The translations under genes were made by a program, and so were the position numbers. Shown one piece after another: positions 60,266 to 64,000 of a stretch of 64,000 nt of DNA. The notes under the pieces were generated by a model. That model saw only the letters and a program-made list of their open reading frames with translations. It was not told where the DNA came from and did not search any database. The stretch's first letter is position 1; the number at the start of each line of letters is the position of its first letter. The DNA is from Brachybacterium massiliense (GTDB lineage Bacteria; Actinomycetota; Actinomycetes; Actinomycetales; Dermabacteraceae), in contig NZ_FXXB01000007.1 in the NCBI RefSeq assembly GCF_900184245.1, positions 310,001-374,000 of the forward strand, given 5' to 3'.

Positions 60266-61477
60266 TCAGCGGCGGATCGAGATGAGGTGGTCGGCGATGC
60301 GGTCCACCGCGTCGGCGATCACGTCGACCGAGGGCAGGGTCACCAGGCGGAAGTGGTCCGGGGTGTCGAGGTTGAAGCCCGTCCCCTGCGTGACCAGCAG
60401 CTTCTTGGAGCGCAGCAGGTCATAGGCGAACTGCTCGTCGTTCTCGATCGCGTACATCTCGCGGTCCAGGCGGGGGAACATGTACAGCGCCCCGGAGGCC
60501 TTCACGACGCTCACGCCGTCGATGGCGCTGAGCCCCTCGTAGGCGACGTCGCGCTGCTCGCGCAGCCGCCCGCCCGGCAGCAGCAGCTCGTTCACGCTCT
60601 GGTAGCCCCCGAGCGCGGTGGCGACCACGTGCTGGGCGGGCACATTGGGGCACAGCCGCATGTTCGAGAGCACGTCGAGCCCTTCGATGAAGCTCGCGGC
60701 GTGCTCCTTCGGGCCGTACAGCGCCATCCAGCCGGCGCGGAATCCGGCCACCCGGTACGCCTTGGACAGGCCGTTGAAGGTGATGGTGAGCAGATCGGGG
60801 GCGAGGCCCGCGATGTGGGTGTGCACGGCGTCGTCGTAGAGGATCTTGTCGTAGATCTCGTCGGCCAGGATCATCAGCCCGTGCTTCCGCGCGACCTCGA
60901 CGATCTCGCGCAGCACGTGCTCGGGATAGACCGCGCCGGTGGGGTTGTTGGGGTTGATCACCACGATCGCCTTGGTGCGTTCGGTGACCTTGTCGGCGAT
61001 GTCGCTGATGTCGGGCCACCACTGCTGTTCCTCGTCGCAGCGGTAGTGGACGGCACGCCCTCCGGCGAGCGCCACCGAGGCGGTCCACAGCGGGTAGTCG
61101 GGGCTCGGCACGAGCACCTCGTCGCCGTCGTCCACGAGCGCCTGGCAGGTCATCTGGATGAGCTCGGAGACCCCGTTGCCGAGGTAGATGTCATCCAGCT
61201 CCATGCCGGGCATGCCCTTGGTCTGGTAATACTGCGCGACCGCGCGGCGGGCCGAGACGATGCCCTTGGAGTCCGAGTAGCCCTGCGCGGTGGGCAGGGT
61301 CCGGATCATGTCCACCAGGATCTCGTCGGGCGCCTCGAAGCCGAAGGGGGCGGGGTTGCCGATGTTGAGCTTGAGGATCTTGTGGCCCTCTGCCTCCATG
61401 CGCGCGGCCTCCGCGGGGACCGGCCCGCGGATCTCGTAGCACACGTCGCGCAGCTTGGAGGACTGGGTGAAGATCAT
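60266..61477 (-). CDS. PLP-dependent aminotransferase, AlaA-like
   Basis: 403 residues, fold type I class I/II. PLP lysine K239 (NGLSKAYRVAGFRAGW); NPNNPTGAVYP and LADEIYDKILYD supply the Asn, Asp and Tyr contacts. The N-terminus (QSSKLRDVCYEIRGPVPAEAARMEAEGHKILKLNIGNPAPFGF) is typical of the glutamate-pyruvate aminotransferase AlaA (YfbQ) group (residues 5-47). It likely makes alanine from pyruvate and glutamate. ATG 61477 with AGGAGCC. Confidence 0.93.
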   Translation of the reverse strand: MIFTQSSKLRDVCYEIRGPVPAEAARMEAEGHKILKLNIGNPAPFGFEAPDEILVDMIRTLPTAQGYSDSKGIVSARRAVAQYYQTKGMPGMELDDIYLGNGVSELIQMTCQALVDDGDEVLVPSPDYPLWTASVALAGGRAVHYRCDEEQQWWPDISDIADKVTERTKAIVVINPNNPTGAVYPEHVLREIVEVARKHGLMILADEIYDKILYDDAVHTHIAGLAPDLLTITFNGLSKAYRVAGFRAGWMALYGPKEHAASFIEGLDVLSNMRLCPNVPAQHVVATALGGYQSVNELLLPGGRLREQRDVAYEGLSAIDGVSVVKASGALYMFPRLDREMYAIENDEQFAYDLLRSKKLLVTQGTGFNLDTPDHFRLVTLPSVDVIADAVDRIADHLISIRR

Positions 61478-61550
61478 TCGGGGGCTCCTGGCCTGGTCGG
61501 GTTGGGGGCCAGCGTAGCGCTCCGCACCGGATCCTCTTCGCCCGGGGCGC

Positions 61551-61580
61551 TTGACGAGACACGGTTTAATTTCATAGTGT
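61551..61580 (+). promoter_or_regulatory. Promoter of the alpha-galactosidase gene
   Basis: TTGACG (61551-61556), 18 bases, TAGTGT (61575-61580). The region TTTAATTTCATAGTGTAAAT is markedly AT-rich and partly symmetric (ATTT/AAAT), so a sugar-responsive operator may overlap the -10. Confidence 0.55.
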
Positions 61581-61640
61581 AAATAACGTCGTGGCACCGA
61601 CGCCGCGCCCCGCACCCCGTTTCCGCCCTGGAGGTCGCCG

Positions 61641-63893
61641 ATGTCGCCGCAGCAGAGCCCCGCCCCGCACTCCGTCCTCGCGCCCCGGCCGGGTGCGACG
61701 CACCGGATCCATCTGCGCGCCGCCGGCGTCTCGGTGGTCGTGGACGTCACCGACGGCCGCTCCCCCGCGATCACCCACTGGGGCGCGGCGCTGGGCACCC
61801 TCGGCGGCCAGGGGCTGGACGCGGTGTGCGAGGCGGCGGTCGATCCGGTGGTCCAGAACGCGGTGGACGTCCCGGTGCGCCTGGCGATCCTCCCGCAGGC
61901 GGCCGACGGCTGGCTGGGCCGCCCGGGCCTGAGCGGATCCCGCGAGGACGGCTCCGGCTGGTCACCCCGCCTGGTCACCGAGGCCATCACGCTGGATGGC
62001 CAGCCCCTGACCGGCCCGCACACCGAGTCCGGCCCGGGCCTGCTGCGCTTCGCGCTCGTCGATGCCGAGCTCGGGCTCGAGGTCTCCCTCGAGCTGGAGC
62101 TGCTCCCCACGGGCCTGCTGCGCCAGCGCGCCGCACTCACCAACACCGGCGCCACCCCCTACCTGCTCGAAGAGCTGACGCTCACCGTCCCGGTCCCCGC
62201 CCACGCGGACGAGCTGCTGGACTTCGCGGGCCGCTGGATCAAGGAGCGCACCCCGCAGCGGCGCGAGTTCACCGTCGGCGCGCACCTGCGCGAGAACCGC
62301 CGCGGCCGCACCGGCGCGGACTCCGCGCACGTGCTGCACGCGGGCCCGGCCGGCTTCGGCTTCCGCCGCGGCGAGGTGTGGGGCGTGCACACCGCCTTCT
62401 CCGGCAACCATCGCCACCTCGCCGAGCAGGTCAACACCGGCCGACGGGTGCTCGGCGGCGGCGAGCTGCTGCTTCCCGGCGAGCTCCGCCTGGCCGCCGG
62501 CGAGCGCTACACCGGCCCGTGGCTGTTCGCCTCCTACGGCGAGGGCCTGGACGAGGTGGCCTCCCGCTTCCACCGTCACCTGCGGGCCCGCCCGCACCAC
62601 GTCAGCACCGATCGGCCCGTCACGCTCAACGTGTGGGAGGCGGTCTACTTCGACCACGACCTCGCCCGCCTGAAGGACCTCGCGGACCGCGCGGCCGCCC
62701 TCGGCGTGGAGCGCTTCGTGCTCGACGACGGCTGGTTCGGCTCCCGACGGGACGACACCTCCGGACTCGGCGACTGGGTGGTCTCGACAGAGGTGTGGCC
62801 CGAGGGACTGGCACCGCTGGTCGATCACGTGCGCGGCCTGGGGATGGAGTTCGGGCTCTGGTTCGAGCCGGAGATGGTCAACGAGGACTCCGAGACGGCC
62901 CGCGCCCACCCCGAGTGGCTCATGGCGCCGAGCCCCGAGCGGCTCCCGCTGCGCTCGCGCAGCCAGCAGGTGCTGAACCTGACCATCCCCGAGGCCTATG
63001 CGCAGGTGCGCGACCAGATGCTCGCGGTGCTCGGCAGCACCGAGATCGGCTACATCAAGTGGGACCACAACCGTGACCTGCTGGAATCCGCCACCCGCGC
63101 CACCGGCCGCGCGGCCGTGCACGAGCAGACCGCGGCGACCTACCGCCTGATGGACGAGCTGAAGGCGGCGCACCCCGGGCTCGAGATCGAGTCCTGCTCC
63201 TCGGGCGGGGCGCGCGTGGATCTGGGCGTGCTCGAGCACACCGACCGGGTCTGGGTCTCGGACTGCATCGACCCGCTGGACCGCCAGCAGATGAACCGCT
63301 GGACCGCGCAGCTGATCCCCCTCGAGCTGATGGGCAGCCACATCGCCTCCGGCGGCTCGCACACCACGGGCCGCCTGCACACCCTCGGCTTCCGGGCGCT
63401 GTCCGCGCTGTTCGGGCACCTGGGCATCGAATGGGACCTCGCCCGCGCCACGGAGGCGGAGCTCGCCGAGCTGCGCGAATGGATCGCCCTGTACAAGGAG
63501 CAGCGGGAGCTGCTGTTCACCGGTGACCTGGTGCGCGCCGACCGCGGGGACAGCGTGCTGTGGCTGCACGGCGTGGTCTCCCCGCAGCGCGAGCGCGCCC
63601 TGTTCACCCTCGCCGCCGTCGGCCGGTCCGATCAGTCCCAGCACGATCGGCTGCGATTCCCGGGCCTGGATCCCGCGGCCCGCTACCGCGTGCGCCCGCT
63701 GCTGCTCGGCGAGGGGCCGACGGGCCTGTCGCTGCCGCCGTGGTGGCGCCGCGCCGCGGAGCAGGACGGCCTGGTGGTCCCGGGCTCCGTACTCGAGCGC
63801 TCGGGCCTGGCCGCCCCGCTGATCAACCCCGAGCAGGGGCTGCTGCTCTCCCTCGTGCGCGAGGACGAAGGCACCCCCGCCGCGCACCGCTGA
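61641..63893 (+). CDS. Alpha-galactosidase, GH36
   Basis: 750 residues, cytoplasmic. N-terminal beta-supersandwich, then the barrel from about 330: FVLDDGWFGSRRDD, LWFEPEMVNEDSE, nucleophile D475 (YIKWDHNRD), ESCSSGGARVD, and acid/base D541 (VWVSDCIDPLDR). The C-terminal beta domain closes the protein. It frees galactose from raffinose-type alpha-galactosides taken up by an ABC system; a probable permease gene starts 39 bases downstream. GGAGGTC precedes the ATG. Confidence 0.95.
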   Translation: MSPQQSPAPHSVLAPRPGATHRIHLRAAGVSVVVDVTDGRSPAITHWGAALGTLGGQGLDAVCEAAVDPVVQNAVDVPVRLAILPQAADGWLGRPGLSGSREDGSGWSPRLVTEAITLDGQPLTGPHTESGPGLLRFALVDAELGLEVSLELELLPTGLLRQRAALTNTGATPYLLEELTLTVPVPAHADELLDFAGRWIKERTPQRREFTVGAHLRENRRGRTGADSAHVLHAGPAGFGFRRGEVWGVHTAFSGNHRHLAEQVNTGRRVLGGGELLLPGELRLAAGERYTGPWLFASYGEGLDEVASRFHRHLRARPHHVSTDRPVTLNVWEAVYFDHDLARLKDLADRAAALGVERFVLDDGWFGSRRDDTSGLGDWVVSTEVWPEGLAPLVDHVRGLGMEFGLWFEPEMVNEDSETARAHPEWLMAPSPERLPLRSRSQQVLNLTIPEAYAQVRDQMLAVLGSTEIGYIKWDHNRDLLESATRATGRAAVHEQTAATYRLMDELKAAHPGLEIESCSSGGARVDLGVLEHTDRVWVSDCIDPLDRQQMNRWTAQLIPLELMGSHIASGGSHTTGRLHTLGFRALSALFGHLGIEWDLARATEAELAELREWIALYKEQRELLFTGDLVRADRGDSVLWLHGVVSPQRERALFTLAAVGRSDQSQHDRLRFPGLDPAARYRVRPLLLGEGPTGLSLPPWWRRAAEQDGLVVPGSVLERSGLAAPLINPEQGLLLSLVREDEGTPAAHR

Positions 63894-63932
63894 CGTTCCA
63901 CCCATCCCATCCCGACAGGAAAGAAGGAAGTC

Positions 63933-64000
63933 ATGACCACCGCGACGACGTCGACGCGGTCGGCCCCACCACGCCGCAGGAAGAAGGACGACACGAAGCT
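63933..64000 (+). CDS. Start of a gene, probably sugar ABC permease (cut by window)
   Basis: ATG at 63933 after GGAAAGAAGGAAG. Only 22 codons are visible: TTATTSTRSAPPRRRKKDD, a basic cytoplasmic head like those of MalF/UgpA-type permeases. The assignment rests on position behind the alpha-galactosidase gene. Confidence 0.45.
   Translation, partial: MTTATTSTRSAPPRRRKKDDTK

Overview
The window is very GC-rich, densely coded DNA from an actinobacterium. The gene set is typical of Micrococcales and most like Brachybacterium or another Dermabacteraceae. The markers are the bacterial XPB helicase with its helicase-associated partner, DUF3263 next to a LytR_C membrane protein, FprA-type ferredoxin reductase, DUF222-HNH and DUF4031 proteins, and an orphan groEL with a CIRCE element. 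The genus is inferred from gene content; no 16S rRNA gene is present.

Layout. 1-2.9 kb: MFS exporter (cut by the window edge), divergent ROK regulator and YggS PLP protein. 3.0-10 kb: an unusual tRNA with UAA anticodon, the helicase-associated protein and XPB separated by gnd and two membrane proteins. 10-13.8 kb: LapA-like protein, two-component system, and a truncated phoX behind an apparently intact Pho box. 13.8-19.6 kb (minus strand): DUF4031, DUF418, and a YtrA-type GntR regulator driving two ABC transporters in one overlapping operon. 20-25 kb: HNH protein, RNase HI fused to an NTF2-like domain, zinc alcohol dehydrogenase, GNAT. 25-28 kb: GH2 hydrolase and LacI repressor sharing an operator. 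28-33.6 kb: DEAD-box RNA helicase with coupled rhodanese, cation diffusion facilitator, divergent LLM flavin enzymes. 33.6-36.7 kb: TRAP transporter. 37-43.7 kb: CPBP-like protein, groEL, LytR_C, DUF3263, ung, two membrane proteins. 51-61.5 kb: thiol oxidoreductase, Ser/Thr kinase, AIM24, ATP-grasp/alpha-E plus transglutaminase, ferredoxin reductase, aminotransferase. 61.6-64 kb: GH36 alpha-galactosidase and the start of a probable sugar permease gene.

The accessory region is a 7.3-kb integrated element at 43,828-51,205, bounded by a 38-bp direct repeat of the 3' part of tRNA-Thr(UGU). It carries a tyrosine integrase, an AlpA/Xis-like gene, an FDXHR zinc-finger protein, and a translationally coupled run of small genes. 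Three or four of these look like winged helices and two have no recognised family. No replication, transfer, capsid, terminase or toxin gene is recognisable. Its non-coding DNA is elaborate: three ~130-bp tandem repeats, two consecutive terminators before the operon, 23-bp-period hairpin repeats after it, and a 14-bp motif (CCAAAGCGGTGACG) at both ends and inside the int promoter. This is the best candidate for an undescribed system.

Cross-cutting signals: at least eight genes have a TANNNT (-10-like) hexamer 6-7 bases before the start codon, which predicts leaderless mRNAs. Three genes (near 7,541, 30,513 and 52,959) are broken by single-base length changes in C/G runs, so assembly error should be excluded before calling them pseudogenes.
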